Assembly: GCA_050084515.1 (NCBI GenBank)
Contig: CM114272.1
Span: forward strand, 59,582,001 to 59,646,000
Length of the DNA stretch: 64,000 nt
Reading direction: 5' to 3'
Origin: Blasia pusilla
Taxonomy: Eukaryota > Marchantiophyta > Marchantiopsida > Blasiales
Part shown: positions 32,866-45,187 of the stretch, one piece after another
Numbering within the stretch: position 1 is the first letter of the stretch
Layout of the letters: every line of letters begins with the position of its first letter
The notes under the pieces: generated by a model
Told to the model about the DNA's origin: nothing
Database searches by the model: none
What the model saw: the letters and a program-made list of their open reading frames with translations, nothing else
Position numbers and translations under genes: made by a program

Positions 32866-33355
32866 TGGAAAGGATTTTCGTATTGGAGGACGTCAGTGGT
32901 GCAAGAGCTTCAGGAGTCGGAAAATAGTTTCTTATCGGGCAACTTGGTGGAAGAGCTTAGCCGCCGGAAAGCAATTTATTGTCGAGCTCAGTGTGCAAAA
33001 GCTCGAGCACCCGGGGTCAATTTTCTTATCGGAGTCGTCGATGCAAGAGCGTAGACATCGGGAATGGATTCTTTTAATAGGAGTCATCATTGCAAGAGCG
33101 TCGGTGAAGGACTTTCTTATGGAGTCCTCGGTTCAAGAGTAAGCAGCCGAAAAGGATCTTCTTGTGAAAATCATCGCTGCAAGACCTTTATCCGCTAGAA
33201 AGGACCTTCTTATCGGACTCATTGGTGCAAGAGCTTAGCAACAGCGAACGATTTTCTTATTGAGACATGGGTGGAAGAGCCCGAACTGTCAGGAAGGACT
33301 TTCTGATGGGTGCAAGAGCCCGAACGGTCGGGAACAACTTTCTTATCTTATCCAA
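32866..33355. repeat. Degenerate minisatellite, about 47-base unit, 10-11 copies
   Basis: Imperfect units follow one another, each with a ggaaaggattttcttatcgg-like start, then a gagtcatcggtgcaagagc-like core and an end resembling ttagcagcc. Clear cores (gcaagagc or a close variant) occur about every 47 bases from 32900 to 33320. No single frame stays open through the array, so it is probably non-coding. Units are well diverged, so the array is old. Confidence 0.85.
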
Positions 33356-34959
33356 TAGCTCGAGGACGTGCGAAATTCGGAGAGTCCTACTCCAGCACCA
33401 TGAAACTGTTTTTGAGAATCTTGTCCTCGTTTTATGCATATTCGCATAGACCAAATTGATATGCATGAACTATTAAAAAATTGCAAGATGAAGACTAACG
33501 AAATGCATGAAACGACGTATTTCTGATTGACAAACAGGGAACGAGCGCCATAAAGTAGCACATAAATACTAACTAACCAGTGTTTGAAAGTGCGTTAATT
33601 ATCATCATCTATGTGGTCTATGTTGCCTTCACGTTCTTGAAAATCATAGTTTGGTTTCAAATTTTCATTTTGTTCGTGGATTTTAGCAATCAAGACACAA
33701 AGAGGACATGATTACCTCATACCAACGTAGTCTACGCAAATTGAGCGTGAGGAAGATCATGAACTCTTGTGTAAGCCCTACGAAAGGAGAGATCGCGAAT
33801 GAAGAACTCACTTCTGCAGTTCATGTGTACGCGGAGAGAAATGAAGAAATGGTGACATGGTTTCAAATCGCTACGGACAATGAGAGCGCACATACACTGC
33901 AGTGACTATGTGTAGACGGCCAACAAACACTCGAGGAGAGTGACGTCATAAATAAATACTCTCTGCGGACAATAGAGCGCGAGTGCTGATTGGTCCGTGA
34001 TACGTGTAAGGAGTCATTCCTAGTTCTCTTCGGACTCTTTGTTTCTCTTTCTCTGAGACCAAAAAGATATCGGGATATTCCAAAACGATATGGGGATATT
34101 GAGGTGGTTACCGAGATATTTCATATTTAAAAAAATAACTCTTACCGCCTCGTCACCTCAGCGGTTGAGAAGGTAAATGGTACAGCGATAGTCTCTGGTA
34201 ATTTCTTTTCCTCGCCTTACTCGTGCTTACACATGGCAGTACTCCAAAAGTAGCTGAGCGATCGTATAAGTAACTAGTGCCCACGGTTTTAAATAAATTA
34301 TCTGCCGCAATGATCATTATGATAATTAATTTTAAACATGATTAAATTTAAATTTAAATGACTTAATGGTTAATTTCATTTTAAATTAATTTTGAGTGAC
34401 GAAACATGACCGATTTGACTGGATTAGTCTTGTCCATAAAGCTCCAGAACTGAGTACGGGGTAAAGTCAACGATCTGTGTTGGCCCGGGCTTCACTTTTC
34501 CCATGAAGCTAGAAAGTCCACGGTCGGGGAAGGAACTCGAAATTCCGCAGTAGACTCGAGCTCCACATAGGATTCAGCAGCCGCTTTGAATCACTGCGGC
34601 GAACGCAAGTTTTCTTTGCGCGTCGAAATGGTGATCCATGTACTCAATTTCCCGAGAGACGCATCAGTCAGTGTTTGACTTCTTGTGCCCTTCACTGGTA
34701 CTGGTACTTAAGGCAGCATCCTCTCGTGAAAACTACAAGTCTGCAACGCATTCCGAACTCCTCGCCTCCAGATATCCCAACTAACCACTCAAACCAGGAA
34801 CCCACATCGTACTGGTGCAGTTTAGGGAAGGGTATAATAACACCTATAAGGCTACTAGCTCGTATTCCCCAGCTGTAGATCTCATCTGATCTATTCTATA
34901 GGTGCACGCCTTCAAATTTCTGCCTCTTTATTCTATCTACAACTTCAACTCGATAAGAA
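33356..34959. other. Between minisatellite and paralog 2, unassigned
   Basis: A 65-codon frame at 33708-33905 has no recognised domain. Repeated gatatcgggatatt and gatatggggatatt words lie near 34065-34100, and an AT-rich palindromic patch (aaatttaaatttaaat) near 34350. A TATA-like gggtataataac at about 34830 could precede paralog 2. Confidence 0.3.
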
Positions 34960-35584
34960 ATGGGCGACCACCAAGAAATGACTTAAGTTGTTGCTCCCAC
35001 CAGCGCCAGCGATGTTTCCCAATGTGCACATGTGATTGAATCATTCAGTTTAGAACCTGCTTTAAGAACGTGACATCGATGCTCATGTGCACTCTTCCGC
35101 ATGCAGCCTGAGTTAGTACTGATCTACCAATACATTTGTTTCAATTTTGTCATCTCAGGTTTTTGGCTACGATGATTGTCCTCCTTGGCTCACGGCCACG
35201 CAGGAAAGCGAGCTCCAAGTTGAAGAAGCCATGAAAGCGAGGCACTTTCATTCAATCACCTCGGGAGCTGAAAGTACTCTACGAACCTACCCGTCCTGGC
35301 AGACTCCGGTAAGAGAAGTTCCAGAGCTCGGTTGACATAGATTGACATTCACTTCACTTTTATGGGGACAAATGATCAGTAATATACATCTTACCGATCA
35401 TTTCATTTTTCTCCCGTTGAACCTCATCGCAATTAAGCGCTGTTCTGGCAAGTAATATTGACTAATCTGTGAGCTGGATATATTTGGCCGGTAATGATCC
35501 GAGAAATGTAATGCGCAGCAGATCGTGACGTCTAATGAGAACCTGCGTTGCACGAAACTGACAGCCCCCGTTCACTGTGGCTAA
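34960..35584 (+). pseudogene. Related three-exon locus, paralog 2, first donor lost
   Basis: Counterparts of the paralog 1 exons are 34960-34977 (MGDHQE), 35159-35308 (VFGYDDCPPWLTATQE through WQTP) and 35522-35584 (IVTSNENLRC... to TAA). The acceptor catctcag, the exon 2 donor gtaagagaagtt and the third-exon acceptor gcagcag are kept. The expected donor after the first exon is not: the bases after GAA read atgactta, which gives an in-frame TAA. The second exon is one codon longer than in paralog 1, and the third is the same length. It is either a pseudogene or uses another first exon. The spacing to paralog 1 is about 4.3 kb in the same orientation, consistent with an old tandem duplication. 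Confidence 0.4.
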
Positions 35585-37761
35585 TCGGCGTCAAGGCGAT
35601 CACGTAGTGCACACATGCACGTTCCAATTTGAATGGAGAATATCAGTGAATGTCGAACCCTCCGGGCATGCCAGTCATGGACAACGCACTTCCGGAAAAG
35701 AATCCCGATTCCGGAATCGTAAGAAGGGCTTAAGAACCTCCACAAGCTTCCAGGGTGACTCGATATAGAGTTCAAACCGAAATGCATGCAATGGAGAAGA
35801 AAAGAAAATGAGAAGGAAATCTTAACGCCGTGCACGTGCACGAGCGCTTGATCGAGCTTTCCACAAACGAGATCTTCCGGATATCACCGCGACGGCAAGA
35901 CATCCACTACGGGAAGGAAGAAAGGAAGAGGGCAGAAAGGAAGGTTTACTCAAACCCCATCCCATGGTCCCGTTGGAATTAGGGACTCTTGAGATGAGAA
36001 TAATGAAGTCATTTGACTGAATTAAATTATAAATTCAGTTGCCCCCTTTATACTGTTTTCTCATTTCGACATTAAGAAACAATCCATTAGCGTGAGTGAA
36101 TATCTCCCGTTATTTCCACGGGGACCATTATTCCAAAATTTGTGGATGTGTCCCATTTGTGAGATACATCCACAAATTTTTCTCTCCTAACATGTCCGTG
36201 CCAAATACAATCTTCTCCACTACTCGAGGCCCTTCATCAGGAAGCATAGTAAATTATATCTATCATAGGGTGGAATAGTTATAGGGTTTAAAATATGAAA
36301 AATATATAATTTTTAGAGTAAATGGTAGCACTAGACATGTGGGGTTATTGAGGGTGTTGAAGCCGTTACAAACTAAAAATATTCTTATATTTGGGATTTT
36401 AACTAATTAATATTTAGATTAGTTCAACTTCAGCACCCTTGAATATAAGTCTCTCCATTAGTCTAGTAGCAAACCTCAAAAGAAGACAAATAAAGGTAAT
36501 AACTTTTCAAAAGAAGAATAGTAAGAAAATTGATAATGGAATCCGAAAAGAAGATGGCAACTAGTCAACACCTACTCAATAAGTTATACCATTGATAGCA
36601 TGAAACAAATCCAAATGACCCCACCACTTCCGCAAGACAAATCCATGCCAAAGCATGTAAATGACCGAATTTTTTCATTGCAAAGAAGTAAATTCATCAG
36701 TCGCAGGTCTCACAGCATAATTAAACTCCTTAATTAAACCCCTTAATTCTTGCCACTACTTTGGCCGCCGAACCTTTGGTATACGGAGCTCAACACACCA
36801 AGTCAGAACGAGTGGTATCAGCAACCATCACATCACCTAGTGTCCAAAATCCACGTCGAGACATAACCAAAGCAATTCTTCGATGAGAGGTTGCTTGTGT
36901 AATGGAAAGTGGGACATGGAAATGCTCTTGCCAACAATGTACCTTGCAATACAAGCCATCGATGCTACCGCCTCTCTACTAATATCATGTGTGACCGTTT
37001 GTTCTCTACCATATGCGTATTGGAGAATAGGGATCCCCGCATACACAATTCGGCACACCTAATAGAGAAGGATGGGGAAGTTCAAGTCATAACCACAAAG
37101 TTTTTTAGAATATAGATTAGGTAACCCTAAACCCTTAACACCTCATATGGAATTATGGAATTGGTATGTGCATATCTAAACTATGGACTACATACATTGG
37201 AATTCACACTTTAATAATATCACTGGGTAAATCTATGCTTAAATTTGGTATAAGTTTAAGCATAGATTGATTCATATAGATTGATTCATCATGATGGGTA
37301 CAAGAATTGTCATGCTTACAAGAAAGGAATATTGCCCAAAATAGATGCGAAATAATAAATTTAAGCTCTTATAGATACAACAAGATTCATACCTCGTATC
37401 TCCCAAAATAGCCTACATGTGAGGTTTTCCGAGCCAACCTCACTTCCCACGATCAATATGACCAATCTACAATCACCAAACAAATGCTTCTCTTCATCTT
37501 ACACCCCTAATAGTGAGTAAGAGACATCCATCAACAAAGTACCAATATCCCTCCACTACCATCATTGATAAAATATTTGAGAATCTTAATCTAAAATAAG
37601 ATATTTAATATAATAATATTTTTTCATTTTCTAATATCTCTCCATATTTTTTCTTTTTGTACTCAAAACCTTTATTGCATATGTTATTGCTTATTTAATA
37701 TCAATCCCTCCAAATTCTACTCTTCTAGTAGACTTTCGCATAGTCCAAGTAGAGTCCCTAT
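35585..37761. other. Single-copy region left of copy B, unassigned
   Basis: Mostly AT-rich. It holds a hairpin at 36135-36180 and a stretch on the minus strand (about 36840-37060) with a 73-codon frame that looks protein-like (ASMACIARYIVGKSISMSHF) but matches no family I know, with downstream pieces broken by stops. A 9-base-arm inverted repeat atgcttaaa...tttaagcat lies near 37240. Nothing is convincingly a gene. Confidence 0.35.
36135..36180. repeat. Inverted repeat, 15-base arms
   Basis: Arms aaaatttgtggatgt (36135-36149) and acatccacaaatttt (36166-36180) are exact reverse complements around a 16-base spacer. It may be a small foldback or a hairpin in RNA; no function is evident. Confidence 0.85.
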
Positions 37762-39873
37762 GCTTACTTTTGCATATCTATCCTTATGATCTATTATCCT
37801 AACATAGGAAGAAGATTACACTAATCTAAAGGTGTTGCAACCCTCTCTCTATACAAGTTGTTTCTAGTGTGGTGTAGACATTCCTTTGTAGCGTGAGACA
37901 ACACCACAATACTCTCCCATGCAAAGTTACACTCTATGAGATCATTCATGCATGAGAAAAAACCTTCCTATGTCAAGTTGGAAGCTAGAGGTTGCATCTC
38001 TCATCATGCTCTACAAGTCATGATCAAGCATCTCATACCAAACTTGAACTATCAACATGAGCATCATGGCACAATTAAAATTGGTTATGAGTTTAACGCT
38101 CATGGCACCATGTGTACCTTATTGGCATATGCATCTTAGATCTACCAATTTCTTATTGCTTAGTTTGATAAGTGGCTAACAGGTAAAATGGTAAGGACCA
38201 ATGACCAAAAGTTACAAGTGTCCAAAAATTGAACCACGAAAATATCATAGCATTGATAATCTTTGGATGACTAGCCAAAATTCATGGCCATGCATGACTA
38301 GTACTTACTCAAGCTCATGAAAACTTGCGATCAAATAAGTTTCAATGGAAGGTGGCCATGTGCAATGCGGTCCTCGAGTGGTGATGGAAAATTTGTGGGC
38401 TAATCATGAAGAAGCCTTGGGAATACAAACTCTTATAAATAGTGGAGAAGTAAAGGGAATCCGTATGCAAGGTTTGAGGCCCTTTAAATTTCACCACAAA
38501 GTTTTGTAGCTTTCATGCTACCACCTCAAGAAAACTTGTTGCATCAAATTTAATCTTATGGATAAGATCTACTCTTTGGATAAGTTTTGAGGATAAGAAT
38601 CTATACTATTAACAAAAGGCATCACTTTGGAAAGGGGTTCTCCCTTCCTGACACGTGTCCCTTTCAACAACAAAGCTTCAAAATAAATCATACCTCCCTC
38701 CTAAAATTCAACTCTAAGGCTTATAATAATCGAGCTTCCACCACCTCCATTCATTTTGCAAAAGGGCTTCTCCCCTTATGACACGTGTCCTCATGTAGGT
38801 TTTCTTAGAAAGTTTCAAAATTTTAGACTTCCATGCTTTTGCTTTGACCTTGCAAACCTTGATTGTTTATTTTGAATAGATTCGTTCATGTGGTGGGTGT
38901 AAGGAAGATTTGTTCACACTTAAGCACAAAACGGTTTTTTTCAAAATTGGATCAATTTCTGACAGAAATAGGATCTTGCAAGAATTTTAACCAATAACCC
39001 TCATATGCTTTTTGATTTCAACCGACCTTGGACGGCTTGGTAATTACTCTTAGATTCTTTGGACTATTCAAGTGGAAAAATGACGGCCCTGGTGGGTGCG
39101 GACTAAGTGCGGAGGAATTTCCTCGGGGTTGTGGGAAGAGCACCGATCCTCTTAAGGGGGAAATTTCTTATCCCCGTCGTCACTTTTTTTGAACGTCCGC
39201 ACTTTGGTAATGGTAGAACAAAACCTAAGGAGAGGATTAGATTGTTGTGAGGTTCAACCACATGAGAGGTGGGTTTTTATCAAAGGACACAAACACATAT
39301 ACTTTCGAGGTGGAAAGTTTCGTTTAATGATTTTAAATGCTTGACATTTCTCTCCCACTCAAGTTCATAATGCTGGCTAACCGAACTACATGTTCTGATC
39401 CGAACTTGAACTCAATTAGCTAGAGTAGATCACGTGCATTGTCTATCTCCTATCTAACTTTTGTCTGTTTCTTTCCATGTCCAATCTCAGGAATAGGACG
39501 TGATCAAAGAAGGAGCGTCCAAGGTTTACAAGGCATCGCGTGCTTGAAGGTAATATATGTTCACTCCCTGCACACATCAACACAGTCGGAAATATGAAGC
39601 ATAGGAAGCAAATTGCGCGACAAGGTTCATTTTACAATCACTCTCCTAAAAAAATGCTACACCATCAGAGTTTATGTGCCTCACCCAAGTGGAGGGTCAA
39701 ACACCAACTCACTTGCACTCTATCCACAAAACGACAACAGTATGGGAAATTCGTGAAAGAAGATATCAAGAAAGAAACTCTTGATACTCCTATCCATCAT
39801 GGAGCAGGTGGGTCTAACGAGTACTACATCCGACTTGGTAATGCTACTCCACCACCTCCTTGATATGAGAATG
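37762..39873. other. Copy B left flank with G-boxes and unrecognised ORF
   Basis: Counterpart of 1-2105. GACACGTGTC occurs at 38650-38659 and 38780-38789. The unrecognised frame before the copia element is longer here (39540-39863) because copy A lacks a few bases. The stretch ends with the target duplication gaatg at 39869-39873. Confidence 0.5.
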
Positions 39874-40216
39874 TGTTGAGAGTATTAGTGTCGCTGCCCA
39901 TTGTGATTGTGAGGGACACGAGTAGTTTGTCACATGTGTACTTACTATTATAAGAAAGAGGAAGTGGCATAAGGAAGCATGCTCATTCCCCCCTTCGAGT
40001 AGGACAACTAGGATATAAAAGGGGTTCCCTTATTCTAATGTAGTAGCTAGTGAGATTCTAAGTCTTCTCTAAAGAGGTGCTAGTTTGTGGCTTAGCAAGT
40101 CATTAGGAGGAGCTACTACATGACACACCGAGGAGAGGAGCTTGTGAAGACGGTAGAAGGAGCTTCAAGACTTTTGAGTTTGCAACTCTTAATCTTGCAT
40201 AGTGTCTTTTCTATTA
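39874..40216 (+). repeat. Copia 5' LTR, copy B
   Basis: This 343-base LTR is followed directly by the initiator-Met primer-binding site TGGTATCAGAGC at 40217-40228. At two positions (ctaatgtag, ctagtgag) it agrees with the 3' LTRs against the copy A 5' LTR. Confidence 0.9.
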
Positions 40217-40343
40217 TGGTATCAGAGCAAGGATTTTTTGCTTAAATCCAATTACTCCGCCTTGTGTTGTATAGATTTTTTCCATGCATCTATAGAGAGG
40301 AGAAGTTCTAGAATTCATCATTGCCCAATAGTCAATACGCAAT

Positions 40344-41594
40344 ATGATCTACATTGTGGGCATGGCCTCATCGTCTAGAAACGAAAGATATCGATTGGTT
40401 GGATGACAAAACTATGGCACATGGGTTTTTGTCATGGAGTATTTCTTGAGATCGTGGAATCTCTTTAAGCACATTGAGAACCGGATGGTGGGGAAGATTT
40501 GACCGATGAAGCTCGTAAGAAGTGGGACTTTGAGGAGATGGAGGCACGTTCGCATATTGTGCTTAACATCAAGGCATCACAGCATATACACATCAAGAAG
40601 TGCAAGTCGGCACTTGAGATGTGGTCTAAGCTAGAGGATAAACATCGCAAGAAAGGTGTTGCTTCCCAGATCTACTTGAGGCGTAAATTATATGGGCTTC
40701 GCTATGTAGATGGATCTTCCATGAATGATTTCTTGCAAGAAATTTTTGAGTTACGTGATGAGCTTGTTGAGTCTGGAGGAGAGGTGAGTGATATGGAAAT
40801 GCCTTTCATCGTCCTCTCTGCATTATCATTTTCATGGGAATCTTTGATCCAAGCTCTTGGATCACGAAACAAGGAGGATATTACCGAGGACTTTGTAAAG
40901 TCCATCCTCTTGCAAGAGGAGGAACGAAGGAAGGAGAAAGGTACATCTTCTTCAAGCGGCTCTCGCCATTCAATCTAAGGGAAAGTTGTCTCAAAATCTG
41001 CAAATAAAGGGAAAGGCAAGATCGACAAATCGAAGAGTACTTGTAGAGCATGCGGAGAGAAAGGTCATTGGAAGGGTGATAAGGAATGTTCGAAGGCAAA
41101 AAATGGGCGTACAATAGCAACTACAAGCGCAGTGGTTGTACTCGCAACCCACGATATCCTTTCATCAAATTCACTTACTCTACATCATTCTCGTCGTATT
41201 GATAGTCTTTGCAGATGTACATATCCAGCAAGATCGGTCAAAGATCCTTAACTTTGATAAGGATGCCTTTGTGCATCTACAAGGATACAATGGTATAGGA
41301 GAACGATCACGTGAGTTACGAGAGATGCACATTGTCGTGCATAATCTAAAGGGAGAAAGAGTTAAAGTCATCATAAAAATTTCCATTGGGTTCTGAGGCA
41401 CGAGAAACCTTATTGTCATGACTACTCTATGCAAGCGTGGTTGTCGGTTTAACTTAGATGGGAAGGGCGTAGAGTGGATTCTTCCAACCGGAGAAATTTT
41501 GTCCCATGGCAAGTTGGAAGGCAAGGCATATCTCATTCCATGTGAGGTTGAGGAGGAACATCCAGACCTTATTGCAAGTGTTTCTATTTGCTGA
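40344..41594 (+). pseudogene. Copia Gag and protease, broken (copy B)
   Basis: Homologous to 2576-3835 but split. The middle frame 40499-40978 holds most of Gag and then shifts near 40955, where a CTG and a CAG present in copy A are missing. Other losses lie near 40384 (CAG), 40483, 41180-41210 (around CTG/CAG), 41310 and 41416. The zinc-knuckle and protease coding is still readable in pieces. The TGA that ends the frame in copy A is present at 41592-41594. Confidence 0.85.
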
Positions 41595-44433
41595 ACTTTG
41601 CAAGAATGGCACCATGCACTCGCGCAGGCATCTGTGGAGAAAATTCGAGAAGATCTGGAGCTGTGGAGGGACTCTATATTAAGGGAGATAAGCAACTCAT
41701 TCCAAGATGTGAGTCATGCATTGTTGGGAAGGCTCACCGTTTACCTTTCCCAAACACACACAAGCATGCTAAATCAATCTTGGAAGTTGTCATCTCTGAT
41801 CTTGGCTTTTCAGATACACCGAGTTTCAGCGGAGCTCAATGACTTGCAGTTTGGATCGATGAGTTTTCTCGATATGTTGGCTTGGCTTTCTTACAAAGGA
41901 AAGACCAAACCCATGCCGCTTACAAGATGTGGGAGGCAGAAGCGCAACGTCCAACAGGTAAGAAGGTTAAGACCTTCCTCACAACAAGAAGCTTGACTCA
42001 CACTTCAAAGCTGAAGGTGTGCGCCACATGACTACCCCTTCATATACGCATGAGATTGTTGGCATGGCGGAGCGGATGATGCGCACCATATTTGAAGGAG
42101 TTCTCACACTCCTTGAAGATGCAAAGCTTGATCGTAGATATTGGGCTTATGCGGCAAAGCATGTAGTGTGGACGCGGAACCGGTTGGAAGGTAAGAAAGT
42201 GGTTCCACATCCACAGTTGGAAGGTAAGACTCCCTATATGGTATTTTATGGAGTGAAACCTAATCTAGCTTTTTCCCGCCCATTCGGATGCTATGTATGG
42301 TACCATATTCCGAAGGAGAAACGAAAAAAGCTTGATGCAAAGGCAAAGAAGGGTATCTTTTTTGGCTACTCCGAAACCTACAAAGCGTATGAAGTTTTTC
42401 TCCCTGATAGCCTAAATGTGGTACTAAGTAGGGATGTTATCTTCATCGAGGAAAAGAAATGGGACAATGTCGCAGTTCCACTTGTCACGCCTTCTAGCAA
42501 CAAGCCCGCAGAGGGAGGAGAGCCAGGTGAAGGCATTGTCATCCCAACGAGAATTCCTGAAAGTCTTGAAGAGCAAGAGCATGGAGCACATGCAAGCACA
42601 GGTCTTGAGGAGGATCTTCATGCAGTACCTCAACCAGAAGATAACCTTGCTGATGCGCGTCCGATTTTGGATCAAGAGGGCGAGCTTGATCCAGTACCTT
42701 TGCCACGTCCATCTCAATGCCAAAGAGGTGGAATTGATCCTGACAACATCGTTAGGGGCCCACGCCAACGTCGTACTCCATGGAAGGAAGGGGATGACTT
42801 CATCCATTATGATGAAGATTTTCCATTGGAGACAGCTTTTGTAAACAAGAGCTCTAGTCATCTTGATCATGAGCCCAAGACAGTGCAAGAGGCACTACAG
42901 TCGCCTTTGGGTATTCACTGGCGAAAGGCAATAGAGGAGGAGCTTGAGTTGCATAGAGCTCATGGGACTTGGGAGTATGCACACTTGCCAAGTAACAGGA
43001 AAGAAATTGGTTCCAAGTGGGTTTTTAAGACGAAACTTGCTGGAGATGGGACAATTGAGCGATTTAAGGCTAGACTTGTTGCCAAAGGATTCTCACAGAT
43101 CTTTTGCACCCGTTGCACGGCTTTCCACAATTCGTATATTTGTGGCTATAGCAGTGGTACTTGATTGGCATCTAGAGCAACTAGATGTCATCACAGCTTA
43201 CTTGAATGGTAAGCTTGAGGAGGAGAATATCTACATGACTATTCCAAAAGGGTTGATTGTTCCTGAGGAGCAGAAGGGGAAGGTACTCCGTCTTTTGCAA
43301 ACTCTATATGGCTTGGCAAGAAGTCGGCCGTGGATGGAATGAGAACTTGGATAGCTCTCTACAACATCTTGGATGGAAGCGCTCAAATTCAGATCCTTGT
43401 TTATACACGATGCAAATGGAAAGCTTCCTTTTTTTGTTGCTTGCGTTTATGTTGACGACTTGATAATCGCGGCAAGAACTTCAAGCTAATTGTGAAGAGC
43501 AAGGAGGAGTTGCAGAACAAGTACAAGATGAAGGATCTTGGAAAACTTTCATACTTTCTTGGTATCACCTTCATCCGTGACAAGAAAGATGGCACAATTT
43601 ATTTGAGTCAGGCAAAGTATATCCGAGAGAAATTGAGAGAATTCGGGTTTGAAAAGATAAAGCCTGCATCTACACCAATGGAGGCAGGGCATTCTACGAA
43701 TCATCTAAATGACTCATTGTTGGATAGTAAAGGTAAAGAGCTTTATCAAAGCGCAATGGGATCTTTGCTCTACCTCGCAAACGGTACTAGATACGATATC
43801 TCATTTGCTTGCCAACATTTTGCGCAGTACATGGCATGTCCGCAACTATCACATTGGCAAGGAGTGAAACGGATTCTTCGATACCTACAAGGAACAAAGG
43901 ATCTTGTCCTACAGTATGGAGGACAAAATGCGAGCTTGGAACTTGTAGGGTATAGTGATGCAGATTGGGGTGGATGTAGGGATACTCATTGCTCTATAGG
44001 AGGATACGCATTCCTTTTGGCAGGAGCGGTGGTGTCTTGGTCAAGTAAGAAGCAAAAAACTCTTTCCCCTTCTTCTATTGAGGCGGAATATGTTGCTGCA
44101 AGCGATGCTACCAAGGAAGCTCTTTGGTTACGCAAAGCCTTAGGTGACCATGGCGTCCTACAACCAAAAGCTATCCTCATCTATGAGGATAATCAATCAT
44201 GCATTGCAATAGCAAAGAATCCTGCACATCACGGTCGCACGAAGCACTTTGATGTCAAGTACCATTTCCTGAGACAACGAGTGGAAGCTAAGGAGATTAG
44301 AATGGAATATTGTCCTACGGAGGAGATGGCAGCTGATATTTTTACCAAGCCTCTTGGGAAGGCAAAGTTTGTTACTTGCAGGAACATGCTTGGCCTAGTA
44401 GAGGGACGTGCCCCTCTTATGGAGGAGTGTTGA
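41595..44433 (+). pseudogene. Copia integrase, RT and RNase H, broken (copy B)
   Basis: Counterpart of 3836-6701. A deletion near 41984 removes the second catalytic Asp region of integrase. From 42019 an open frame runs to 43164, with an 18-base longer stretch near 42184-42205 (LEGKKVV before PHPQLEGK). It breaks where about 23 bases of RT are missing after cacagatc (43100), again near 43316 and again before the YVDD-coding region (43440-43480). The frame 43492-44433 then contains the rest of RT and an intact-looking RNase H ending at the 3' LTR. All catalytic continuity is lost. Confidence 0.88.
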
Positions 44434-44764
44434 GAGTATTAGTGTCGCTGCCCATTGTGAGGGACACGTGTAGTTTGTCACATGTGTACTTAATATTATA
44501 AGAAAGAGGAAGTGGCATAAGGAAGTATGCTCATTCCCCCCTTCGAGTAGGACAACTAGGATATAAAAGGGGTTCCCTTATTCTAATGTAGTAGCTAGTG
44601 AGATTCTAAGTCTTCTCTAAAGAGGTACTAGTTTGTGGCTTAGCAAGTCATTAGGAGGAGCTATTACATGACACACGGAGGAGAGGAGCTTGTGAAGACG
44701 GTAGAAGGAGCTTCAAGACTTTTGAATTTGCAACTCTTAATCTTGCATAGTGTCTTTTCTATTA
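44428..44764 (+). repeat. Copia 3' LTR, copy B
   Basis: This 337-base LTR is almost identical to the copy A 3' LTR and is followed by gaatg at 44765-44769. Confidence 0.9.
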
Positions 44765-44769
44765 GAATG

Positions 44770-45187
44770 TCAGACTGAGTCAAGTACACCGACGCCTCAA
44801 GATGAAGGGAAAGGTCGAAGAAGGAAGTTCAAGGACACTTGTCCATCATGGAGAAGGCGGCCCATATACAGAATTGCTCAAGAGCAACCACAACCTATAT
44901 ACTACAATGCCTGGAAGAAAGATACTTCTGGAATTCACATTGAGAAGCAATCAATCCAAGCTCAAAGGCCAATAGAAATCGTACAAGCAGTTCGAAGCAT
45001 TCTACACATGAACTCAAACGCGAATTCAAATTCTTCGGCTGTATCTAGAAAGCAAAGCTTGAGCTTGACACCCAATAGAGGACCAGAAGAGGAGGATGAG
45101 AGTACAGGTCGTTCTAGACCAGATTATAGTCAAAGCTCTAGCATTGATCAAAACCGAGATATTTGGGATCCTGAAAATTTGATCTGA
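44770..45187 (+). pseudogene. Unrecognised ORF region right of copia (copy B)
   Basis: Counterpart of 7038-7452, open to the same TGA. The short stretch that differs reads RRRPIYRIAQ here against RSGPYLIAQ in copy A: a CAG and one G are present in B and missing in A, and the frame is regained. Confidence 0.4.

Larger units (their letters stand above)
39874..44764 (+). mobile_element. Ty1/copia LTR retrotransposon, copy B
   Basis: The same insertion as in copy A, with identical target duplication gaatg at 39869-39873 and 44765-44769, 5' LTR 39874-40216, primer-binding site 40217-40228 and 3' LTR 44428-44764. The difference between 5' and 3' LTR (the extra attgtg) is shared with copy A, so the whole block was duplicated after insertion. 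Coding is heavily interrupted by small indels. Confidence 0.95.
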
